Below, one piece after another: positions 24,715-33,800 of a DNA stretch of 64,000 nt; the stretch's first letter is position 1, and every line of letters begins with the position of its first letter. The notes beneath the pieces were generated by a model, which was given only the letters and a program-made list of their open reading frames with translations, did no database searches and was not told the origin of the DNA. The DNA comes from JBBQZU01 sp041749535 (lineage in GTDB: Bacteria; Bacteroidota; Bacteroidia; Flavobacteriales_D; Cryomorphaceae): the NCBI GenBank assembly GCA_041749535.1, contig JBGTBE010000017.1, forward strand, positions 1 to 64,000, in the 5' to 3' direction. The translations under genes and the position numbers were made by a program.

Positions 24715-25647
24715 ATGAATACCATTCTTGGATCAGGTGGAGCCATTGGAGTGCCCTTGGCAAAAGCGTTAAGTACATACACGGATCAAATTAGACTTGT
24801 AAGCCGAAACCCGAAGAAGGTGAATCCAACGGATCAGCTACTGCCTGCTGATTTTAGCAAGGCTGATGAGATACGAAAAGCAGTAGCGGGTAGCGAAATA
24901 TGCTACGTTACTGTGGGTTTTCCATACAGCGCAAAAATGTGGAAAACCTTGTGGCCTCCCTTTATGAAAACGGTAATTGAAGCCTGCGAAGTGGAGGGAA
25001 GCAAGTTGGTGTTTCTGGACAACATTTACGCACTACCTGCAGATGCCTTAAATCCTATTACCGAGCAGGGGGCACTGAATCCTCAAAGTAAGAAAGGAGC
25101 CGTAAGAGCCGAGGTGGACAGGATGATTCTCAATGCATCTGAGAGAGGGAAAATTAAGACCATCATTGCGCGTGCTCCTGATTTTTTCGGCCCTGTGGGG
25201 CAAACGAGTATGCTCATGATTTTGGTACACGACAACTTGAAAAAGGGAAAAGCTGCACAGTGGATGTGCAATGCGGATATGATACACAGCTTTGGTTATG
25301 CGCCTGAGCTTGCCAAAGGCACGGCAATGCTGGCCAATAATGATGATTGCTATAATCAAATTTGGAATTTGCCAGTCACCAACCAGGTATTAACTGGCAG
25401 AGAATGGGCAAAGCTTTTTGCTGAAGAAATGGGTGTAAACCATAAATTGTCTGTGCTGCCTGCCTGGTTGATAAGAACGGTAGGCCTATTTGTTCCTGTT
25501 ATGGGTGAGTTGCACGAAATGCTCTACCAATTCGATCGGCCTTATTTCTTTGACTCATCAAAATTCAATACACGTTTTGGATATCATCCAATCTCCAATA
25601 CGGATGCAGTAAAAGCCACACTAAAAGCGCTTTCAGGGAATGCTTGA
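24715..25647 (+). CDS. NAD-dependent epimerase/dehydratase family protein
   Basis: Extended short-chain dehydrogenase of 310 residues, atypical type. The nucleotide-binding N-terminus is NTILGSGGAIGVPLAKAL (a G-rich loop). FLDNIYALP and RAPDFFGP are features of sugar-epimerase-like proteins, but the classical YxxxK is not obvious: the region after NIYALPADALNPITEQGALNPQSKKG carries the Lys residues. The in-frame upstream extension to 24487 overlaps osmC and is not protein-like, so I start at ATG 24715. Substrate unknown. Confidence 0.8.
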   Translation: MNTILGSGGAIGVPLAKALSTYTDQIRLVSRNPKKVNPTDQLLPADFSKADEIRKAVAGSEICYVTVGFPYSAKMWKTLWPPFMKTVIEACEVEGSKLVFLDNIYALPADALNPITEQGALNPQSKKGAVRAEVDRMILNASERGKIKTIIARAPDFFGPVGQTSMLMILVHDNLKKGKAAQWMCNADMIHSFGYAPELAKGTAMLANNDDCYNQIWNLPVTNQVLTGREWAKLFAEEMGVNHKLSVLPAWLIRTVGLFVPVMGELHEMLYQFDRPYFFDSSKFNTRFGYHPISNTDAVKATLKALSGNA

Positions 25648-25660
25648 ACTTGATTTATAT

Positions 25661-28321
25661 TTATCTGATCATGGTTATGCTTCCTGCCCTTTCTACAGGA
25701 TCTTTCACAATTAGACCTACCAGCGGTCTTACACGCAATGTGTAGACATACACTCCTTCAGGACTGAAATATTCGCTGTCATTAAAGCTGCCATTCCACA
25801 CGGTTTCGGGTGCTGTTGATTCGAATACAAGATTGCCCCACCTGTTGAAGATCAGAAGCTCATATTCCGAAGTCTCACAGTTTACCATAGGTTTGAAGGT
25901 ATCATTTATCCCATCGCCGTTTGGTGTGAACGCATTGGGAATAAAAATATCGCACTCACATTGCTCTATGACCACAGAGTAGTTTACTTCTTTTGCGCCG
26001 CATGGTCCCTCGTATATGGCCGAATAAATTCCTGATTCATCTACTTGTATACTATTGTCGTACGCTCCGGTTTCCCACACGAGGGTGTAAGCATCACTCT
26101 GCGTCCATCCAATTACAACTGGGCCACTTTCCAAACAGGATATAAACTCCAATTGGTGGGCGGGAACTTCCGCCCCAGCTACGAAATTTACATCTACCGT
26201 GCGGGTGATTGTTTGGCATAAGGTGCTTATTTCTACAGAATATACTCCATATGTGTAAACGAAGATCTCAGGGTCAATTGCCCCGGTACTCCATAGATAG
26301 CTTTGCGCAGATGAAATTTCAGCGCTAATTTGAATTCCAACTCCAGGGCAGATTTCGAGATTTTCTTCCCACGGAAGTTCAATAGATTCTGAAATGATAT
26401 TTACGGTAGCAGTAGCAGCGGCAGTCGTTCCTTCTGAATCAATTACACTAACAGTGTAGACTTCAGTAAATTCAGGACTTACGAAGTAAGGTCCTGGGCC
26501 TGTTCCAATTGGAGGAGACCATTGGTATTGAAAAGGGCCTTGTCCGCCTGCCACAACGGCTTCCATCACTGCTGACTGCCCTGGGCAGATAGACTGCCCT
26601 TGCAATGTCACTGTGAGAATTAAACATTCACTCAGCGTAATTTCATCGGTAAATGTACCACAACTTCCTTGGATGGTTACAGCGTATGTTCCTGGTTGAT
26701 TTACGGTAATAGATGGACTCGTTGCGCCAGTATTCCAACTATAGCCCAAGGCATCATCATTTGTGGCATTGAGTACCAAAGGTGGTGCGCATAGCTGTGC
26801 GTCATCACCCAGGTTGATGCTGAGATTTTCTGATATTACGGTAATGATGGCAGTTGCTGTGGCTTGGGTTCCAAGGTCATCAGTGACGGTTACGGTGTAC
26901 GAAGTGGTTGATGCCGGCGCTATATTCACCGAAGCACTATTGCCCACATTTGGCGACCAGCTATACGTGTATGGCCCCAGCCCGCCCTGGGCAAAAGCAT
27001 CTAACACGGCAGTTTCTCCAAGGCAAATTTCTTGGTTGGAAAGTGTGACGCTGAGAGGTCCCACACATTCTGATATCAATATTTCATCTTCATATGTTCC
27101 ACATTGACCAGTTACTTCCACAGAATAACTTCCAGGTTGTTGCACAGTGATCGTGGGGGAAGTTGCACCTGTATTCCATAAATATGCTTGTGCAAAAGTA
27201 GTGGTGGCATCCAGAATAACTGGGGGATTGCATAGGTCTTGGTCGGGCCCCAAACCTGTGAATACTTCCTCTGAAATAACTGTAATATTCGCGGTGGCAA
27301 ATGCCGTGGTACCCGTTGCATCTGTTACAGTTACTGTATATTGGGCACCTGGGGGGACAACAATTACGCTGTAAGGTCCCGCACCAAATCCAATGCTAGG
27401 ACTCCAGGAAAAACTAAAGGGAGGGGTACCTCCAGACACTACTGCTTCCAGGATTGCCTCCTCACCAATGCATACAGTCTGATCAGCCAATGTAATTTCG
27501 AGTTCTGTGCTACATGGCTCAATGGTAACCTCTGTGGAAGCTTGTCCGCAATCTGATGATATGCTCACTGAATATGTGCCTGCAACAGTAACTTGAATTG
27601 TTTGAGTTGTTTCACCAGAACTCCACATGTAGCTATTGTAACCTGGACCAGCATCCAAGGTAATGGAGTTGGCATCGCATAGACTCAAAGATGGCACTGC
27701 AGTAATGCTCACTCCTGGCTCAGTTTCATTCAGCGGTTGGCAGCAAGAAGCAGGTTGATCGAGATTCTGAACCCCGCACCAGCACCCGTATTGGGTTTTC
27801 AGAAACAGCAATTCACCACCAAACTCAGAAAGAAAATAATCAATCACCTGCTCCGCAGTATTGGCACCTCCCTGATAGGTGTTGTTCTCGCAGGTATAAC
27901 ACCCAATTATTCCTCCGTTGTTTCCCGCTTCAATCTGAAAACCAAAATAATCTACCAGAGGACTTAGCAGTGTGACAGGAGGATAGTTAAGCACCTCCAC
28001 TGTCGCATTTGGCGGACCGGTAATATTGGTAATAAGAATTCCTGAGCAGTGGTCATTTCCCTGTTGAAAGGGTTCATAACCAGCATAAAGTACTTCGGTG
28101 ACATTGCCCGCAAAAGTACCTGTAAATGTTACACTCACGGGTTCATAAGAAGCAATGCCAATTTTGAGATTGGGAATGTTCTGATTGATATCTATAATCA
28201 GAGGACCGCCATCGTAGTTTGAGAAAATTGCCACATTGCCTGCAGGAGAACAGTCCTGTGCCTGAGAGAATGATGCGATGACAGTGAGAAAAGCAAATAA
28301 GTATGTTTTGATAAAATTCAT
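25661..28321 (-). CDS. Large T9SS type B surface protein with Ig/PKD-like repeats (paralogue 1)
   Basis: Secreted surface protein of 886 residues. In order: signal peptide (about 1-21), an N-terminal domain of about 170 residues beginning CSPAGNVAIFSNYDGG that is shared with the protein at 57710-60445, then about three tandem units of about 145 residues, each made of a PKD/Ig-like half (GPYTYSWSP...YTVTVTD) and a second half (LGxDxxLCxPPxxLxAT...YLWNTGATSPTITV), and a C-terminal gliding-motility-associated type B sorting domain (CDIFIPNAFTPNGDG...NRWGNLVF). I use ATG 28321 rather than 28339 because the promoter at 28350-28379 would start transcription only about 4 nt before 28339. It is probably an adhesin or structural surface protein. 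Confidence 0.88.
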   Translation of the reverse strand: MNFIKTYLFAFLTVIASFSQAQDCSPAGNVAIFSNYDGGPLIIDINQNIPNLKIGIASYEPVSVTFTGTFAGNVTEVLYAGYEPFQQGNDHCSGILITNITGPPNATVEVLNYPPVTLLSPLVDYFGFQIEAGNNGGIIGCYTCENNTYQGGANTAEQVIDYFLSEFGGELLFLKTQYGCWCGVQNLDQPASCCQPLNETEPGVSITAVPSLSLCDANSITLDAGPGYNSYMWSSGETTQTIQVTVAGTYSVSISSDCGQASTEVTIEPCSTELEITLADQTVCIGEEAILEAVVSGGTPPFSFSWSPSIGFGAGPYSVIVVPPGAQYTVTVTDATGTTAFATANITVISEEVFTGLGPDQDLCNPPVILDATTTFAQAYLWNTGATSPTITVQQPGSYSVEVTGQCGTYEDEILISECVGPLSVTLSNQEICLGETAVLDAFAQGGLGPYTYSWSPNVGNSASVNIAPASTTSYTVTVTDDLGTQATATAIITVISENLSINLGDDAQLCAPPLVLNATNDDALGYSWNTGATSPSITVNQPGTYAVTIQGSCGTFTDEITLSECLILTVTLQGQSICPGQSAVMEAVVAGGQGPFQYQWSPPIGTGPGPYFVSPEFTEVYTVSVIDSEGTTAAATATVNIISESIELPWEENLEICPGVGIQISAEISSAQSYLWSTGAIDPEIFVYTYGVYSVEISTLCQTITRTVDVNFVAGAEVPAHQLEFISCLESGPVVIGWTQSDAYTLVWETGAYDNSIQVDESGIYSAIYEGPCGAKEVNYSVVIEQCECDIFIPNAFTPNGDGINDTFKPMVNCETSEYELLIFNRWGNLVFESTAPETVWNGSFNDSEYFSPEGVYVYTLRVRPLVGLIVKDPVERAGSITMIR

Positions 28322-28349
28322 TCTATTTATTGTATTCATACCGAACTTT

Positions 28350-28379
28350 CAAAGGTACTTGACATAACCCCCCAATCAA
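28350..28379 (-). promoter_or_regulatory. Canonical Bacteroidota promoter of the surface protein gene
   Basis: Minus strand TTG at 28377-28379, exactly 19 bp spacing, TACCTTTG at 28350-28357. Both elements match the TTG-N19-TAnnTTTG consensus perfectly. Predicted transcript start is near 28343, about 22 nt before ATG 28321. Confidence 0.65.
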
Positions 28380-28452
28380 AGTTTGGTTTAAACTTTTTAC
28401 AGGAAATAAAGGACTCATGGATTGAAATCTTATGATATTAAAAGACCCAGAT

Positions 28453-30780
28453 TCACTCAACTACAATATTTTTAGAAATTTGATACCCTTCCTCATCCAC
28501 TATGAGTAGCATGTATTCACCGGGTTCCATGATTGCATCCATGTGGTGCAAGCTTTGGGTGGAGCCAAGGTAATTGTTGTTGATATGCCAGTACAATATT
28601 GCCTCTGCTCTTCGGTGAGCAGCCTTGAAAACCACGCTTTCCTTCACACCATTTACCTCCCTCGGAATAAAAACTTTTGACGTTTCACGGGGATATATAA
28701 GTTGCATTGGATTTTCGTTTACATCTGGTTGACATCCATTTTCCCAGGGTGGAAGGATCCTATAGCTGGGGTTATTTTTTTTGTAAAACCACTCTTGCAG
28801 TGGAGGAAGTACAAACCACTGGACTTTTTGCATTTTGTTTGACGCACAGCAATCGGTAGTAACCCTTTTGGTGCCATCAGGGTTCATGTGTATCCACCGG
28901 CAATAGGTACATGCTTGGGTTTCAAGGGCAGATTTGGGGACTAAACGGTAATCCTTGTCTTTGCAGCGGTCTGAGGCAAGCATTCCGCTTGATGCACAAA
29001 TGTCAGCCATGGTCAAGGCATCTTGTGGAGGTTCGAACCAGGGAGATGAAGGCAGCGCATTAAAGGCCCGAAAGAGGAGAGGGGCTGCTGCGTTGATTCC
29101 CGTGATGCCAGGACGGCCCTCTCCAGTGGCATTTCCCACCCATACAGCAACTACGTATTGTCGGTTGTAGCCTACTGCCCACGCGTCTCTGAAACCATAA
29201 CTCGTTCCTGTTTTCCAGGCAATTCGATCAGCACCCGCATACGCATCCCAGTTTGCTTCTTCCTCAGGGCGGTTCACCTCTGAGAGTGCCTCCGTGACAC
29301 ACCATGCAGCTCCTTGTTCTATTGGCCACTCCGATATATTTTTTATTGTATCCCCTCCTGCATAATGAACAGGTTGGAGTGAATGAATACCAGAGCCCCA
29401 CTGGGTTTGGGCAGCTATATTTCGGTAAGCCGATGCAAGGTCCCACAGGGTGCATTCAGCCCCACCAAGTATTAAGCTTAGTCCGTAGTGCGAAGGATGC
29501 TTTGTGATGGTGGAAAATCCCATACGGTTCAAATCCTGATGGAATACAGGTACCCCATAAGTCCGTAACATCCTCACCGCCGGAATATTGAGAGACCTTG
29601 CAAGTGCAATATTCGCGGGAACAGCACCCCCATAGGTTTCATCATAGTTTTTAGGAGCAAAGCCTGCATACTGTGTTGGGATGTCGGCTACCAATTCTCC
29701 AGGTGTAATAATGCCCTTGCCCACCATTTGCCCATAGAGAAAGGGCTTCAGTATGCTCCCCGAACTTCTGGGGGCCAATACCATATCGTTGGCAATGTTT
29801 TTGGCGAAAGGCTCATTGCTGGCATTGCCTACATAGGCTGCAACTTCTCCGGTCTCTACATCAACAACAAGAAGAGCGGCATTGTGTATAAAGTTTCTCG
29901 AAAGCACTTCTACATGCATGTTCACAAGTTCCGACATGGTTCTCTGAAGGTTGCCGGAAATGGTAGAGACAATGTGTCTGCCTTCCAATTCTGAACCTAC
30001 AGTACTTGCAAGCAGGTGGGTTGCATCTTGTGGGATGGAAATAGGTGACCCTGGAAGTGGTTCTTGGTGGGAGAGATTTAGCGTGAGTTCGTCGATGGTT
30101 CCATTCTTATAAAGTCGTTCTAGAAGAAGATTTCTTTTTTTAAGCAATTGTTTGGGATTGCGCCCTGGATAAATCAATCCCGGGGCATTTGGCAAAACAG
30201 CCAGGACGGCACTCTCAGCCCAAGTGAGTTCATAAGCGGGTCTTGCAAAGTATCGCCATGCTGCTGCATCGAGCCCTACCACGTTGCCTCCAAATGGCGC
30301 ATGCGAAACATAAAGCTTAAGAATCTCTTTCTTGCTATACCGAAACTCGGCACGTGTTGCCCAAGCCATTTCAATAATTTTCTGAAAGGCGCTGCGATTG
30401 TGGTTTTGCCTGCTCATGCGCATGAGTTGCATGGTGATGGTGCTTGCGCCGCTTACTGTAGTGCCGGCCAGAATATTTTGTCTCGATGCCCTAAAGAGGG
30501 CTGGCAGGCTTAACCCTGAATGTTGGTAAAAGCGGTGGTCTTCGTAAGCCAGAATGCACGCGGTAAACCTTGCGGGAACTGAGTCGCATTGTGGAAATCT
30601 CCACTGCCCATCGGCGGCAATTCTGGCTCCGATCAATTGCCCATCTTTATCCCAAAGTACTGTGCTGGATGGGGAATGGAATAAATCGCTGGGCAGACTA
30701 AACATCCACCACGCAAGGAGCAGCAGTGCAAGGCTTCCAACAACTGCAATGCGGGGTCTTCTGAGTTTTTCTATTTTCAA
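28453..30780 (-). CDS. pbpC: Penicillin-binding protein 1C
   Basis: Bifunctional murein synthase, 775 residues, anchored by one N-terminal helix (about 11-29). The GT51 glycosyltransferase domain (about 55-225) has its catalytic Glu in AYEDHRFYQHSG (E80). The transpeptidase domain (about 295-560) has SxxK as S342-I-L-K345 and KTGT in AWKTGTSYGFRDAW. The C-terminal BiPBP_C domain (about 690-775) marks PBP1C. It lies 20 bp downstream of the alpha-2-macroglobulin gene, the same pairing as yfhM-pbpC in enterobacteria, where the two are thought to defend and repair the cell wall. Confidence 0.94.
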   Translation of the reverse strand: MKIEKLRRPRIAVVGSLALLLLAWWMFSLPSDLFHSPSSTVLWDKDGQLIGARIAADGQWRFPQCDSVPARFTACILAYEDHRFYQHSGLSLPALFRASRQNILAGTTVSGASTITMQLMRMSRQNHNRSAFQKIIEMAWATRAEFRYSKKEILKLYVSHAPFGGNVVGLDAAAWRYFARPAYELTWAESAVLAVLPNAPGLIYPGRNPKQLLKKRNLLLERLYKNGTIDELTLNLSHQEPLPGSPISIPQDATHLLASTVGSELEGRHIVSTISGNLQRTMSELVNMHVEVLSRNFIHNAALLVVDVETGEVAAYVGNASNEPFAKNIANDMVLAPRSSGSILKPFLYGQMVGKGIITPGELVADIPTQYAGFAPKNYDETYGGAVPANIALARSLNIPAVRMLRTYGVPVFHQDLNRMGFSTITKHPSHYGLSLILGGAECTLWDLASAYRNIAAQTQWGSGIHSLQPVHYAGGDTIKNISEWPIEQGAAWCVTEALSEVNRPEEEANWDAYAGADRIAWKTGTSYGFRDAWAVGYNRQYVVAVWVGNATGEGRPGITGINAAAPLLFRAFNALPSSPWFEPPQDALTMADICASSGMLASDRCKDKDYRLVPKSALETQACTYCRWIHMNPDGTKRVTTDCCASNKMQKVQWFVLPPLQEWFYKKNNPSYRILPPWENGCQPDVNENPMQLIYPRETSKVFIPREVNGVKESVVFKAAHRRAEAILYWHINNNYLGSTQSLHHMDAIMEPGEYMLLIVDEEGYQISKNIVVE

Positions 30781-30800
30781 TGCAGCATTGTTTATGCCTT

Positions 30801-33800
30801 TTATTTAATCACTTCAACCCATCTACCCGGTTCCGTAGCCATGATGGATTCGTCGTACATGGCGTAACACAATGTTGCGGGTAGGTAGTACCTACCTGCA
30901 TAGTTCGCGTTGAGCCGTACCTTGTACACCACGGCTTTATTCCGGGCCAACCCGAAGTAGCTCATCACCCTGTCGTCGCGCACATCTTGATAGGTTGGTG
31001 TGGAAGTTTCCTCAGCATTTTCTTCAAGGCGGTGATTCAATATTTCCCAGCCGGAAGGAAACACCTGCACGAGCGCCATCTCACTGAGGTTGCCCCTGCT
31101 TCCAATATTGTAAACCTTCACTTCAGCAATAAAATCTGTTCCTGCTTTCAGCCGCGCAGGGTCTATTTCTTTAAAATTAGCATCTGTGTATTTTACTTCC
31201 ATTTTTATGTGTTGTGATTTTCGCTCTTCTTTACCAGCAATGGGTTGCCCGGTTATCATAAGCTTGGCAAACAAGGCTTGCGAACCATTGTTTTGAAGTG
31301 TGAAAGTACCATTGGCATTGCTCGCTTTGAGCGTGTGAGATGATATGGGCTTTCCAGTTGCTATGTCTATCGTGTTCGCACCCTCATTCAGTTTCGCTTT
31401 TAAGCCAGTTGATGTCGGTTTTCCGCCGAAAAATGTTGAAAGAGCGCACAAACTCATGGCTGTAGTTTGGGTGCTGTAGGGCTCACTGCTCCCTATGCTG
31501 CCCGCTATTTTCTTTGCAATGAAAGCAGCATCGCTATTCATCCCAAGCTTCTGCATTGCGAGAAGAACAAACGCCTCATCGCGCAAGTCACTGCCATAGG
31601 TGTGTTCCAATTCAGTATATGGAGAAATGGTCTTTGGTGCAGTTGCAATAAGTTTTTTAGCAGCTTCTGATTGACCTGCTTCGGCATAGGCAAGTGCCAG
31701 GATCCACTTGGCACTGCCATCCATATCGCTTCGGTCTCTCAGCAGGTTCATTGCGCCCAGGTCAGGTTTGGCAGCCCTGGCCAAGGTGAATAATCGGTAG
31801 GCCTGTGCACGCTGACTCCAGCTTTGATCCCTTTCAGTGCTGGTGTTCCACCTGCGGGCTGCATCTGCCTGAAAGCGAAGCCAGGATTGTTTCAAACCAG
31901 CAGGGAGTGCATATCCTTTGGCTTCAGCTTCGAGAATGAAATGCCCGGAATACGTAGTGCCCCAGTCGCTATAATAATTTCTTCCCGGCCAGTAAGCCAG
32001 TCCACCACTGCTTATCTGATAGGCCCTGAGCCGCTTCAATGTTTCCTTGATGTGGTGGTCTACCTGGGCTTGTTTTTCAGCATTGAGTTGGGTGAGTTGG
32101 CTGAGGTATAGCTGAGGAAATGCAGCCGATGTTATTTGTTCTACGCATCCATGAGGGTACTGAATTAGATAACTGAGCCTACTTTCAAGATTCAGAGAAG
32201 GCATATTCGAAATCTCGAGCACCGCCTTATTGGTGCCTTCCATTCCAAAGCGCTCAAAGTTCTTTTGCCATTTCTCTCCGGGTTGCAGCATTTTCTCTTC
32301 AGATGTGGTGTAGGGTGGGTTAGGACTGCGTACGTCGATTTCAATTTCATGCACTGATTTTTCAGCGCCGCTAGTAGCTTCTATGGTAAGCTTTGCCACC
32401 CCAATTTTTTCGGCGGTTTCAAGTTCAAATTGGACCATACTTTCGCCGGTGCGTTCAAAACTGACCGACCTACTTGTGGTACCACTGTTTTTGAAAAGGG
32501 ATGTTGTGGTCACTTTTATCTGCACATTTTTTACATGGTCTTCCATGGCAAACACATTTACCGGAAGGCTCACTTTTTCGCCTGGTCCGAGCACCCTGGG
32601 CAGGGTTCCAAGTACCATGAGGGGGGAGCGTACTGGTATGGATTTCTCGGCACTGCCCCAGGCTTCATTTTGTCCTGCCACTACCATTACCCGAACTGAA
32701 CCCACATAGTTGGGTACTTGTATTTTATGGGTCGCGCCCTTGCCCTTCGAAAGAGTAAATGGACCCATGTATCGAACCATTGGAATAAATCTCATGGCTT
32801 TTTGCTTTGATGGGTCCAGGGCTTCATCATCACCCCCTATGCTTAGAAGGGTGCCAATGTTTTGCCCAAAAGCGCCAATCACCAAATCGAACATATCCCA
32901 TGTTTTAACCCCTAATGCTTCAGGGGCATAAAATTGGTCCCATGGATTTGGAGTTTTAAAGCGGGTAAGGTCCAACAGACCTTCGTCCACTACAGCCAGG
33001 GTATAGGTCATGGCTTTGCCATTCGCCTCGCTCACTTTTATCTCTGCGATAGTCTCCGGCCTCAGCACACTTGGGCTGGCAATAACAGGCTCTAGCTTTG
33101 TGTTCAGATCTTCGATGCTAAGCGGGATTACACCAAACATTCTGATGGGGCGGTCATTTTCTGTCTGAGCGTGTGGCTGAATGAGCGCGATGTGCGCAAA
33201 TACATTGGGTGTCATTTCAGCTGTAACGGCCAATTCAACATGCGTTTCACCCGCTTTTGTTTCTACCCACCGTTTCTCAATGATTCTGGTTCCGTTTTCG
33301 ATGCATACAAGGGCCCGTCCATTTGATGGGGATGGAAAAGTGAGTTTTATGGTTTCGCCTACATTGTACTTTTGCTTGTCGCTGCTGAAACCGAGTATCG
33401 TAGAGGCTTCACTCTCCACCCTGTTGGCCCGCATCCAGTAGGGCCAATCGAAGTAGACAAACTGGGCTGAAGAATGGCCGCTTACAAGGTCTCTGGCAAC
33501 AATGAGATAACTGCCCCAATCGTTCTTTTCTATCCTCAGGGAGTAACTGCCCTTCCCTTCGTTCATTTTGGCTTTTTCAGTCTTTACCTTGTAGTAGGAG
33601 CTGCTGTTCAGGAAGTTAAAGTTCTCTCCATCATACCGGTCATACCACCATCGGTTATTAATGCGGTATACGCTAACTTCCAGCTCGCTGCGGTTTATCT
33701 GTTTGCCAAGAGGGTCTACAGTTACGAGATCTATCTGGTGGGCCTGGTCGGTTTCGAGGGCGCCGCCCCACATTTTGCCTTCAGGTATGCGAATTCCAGT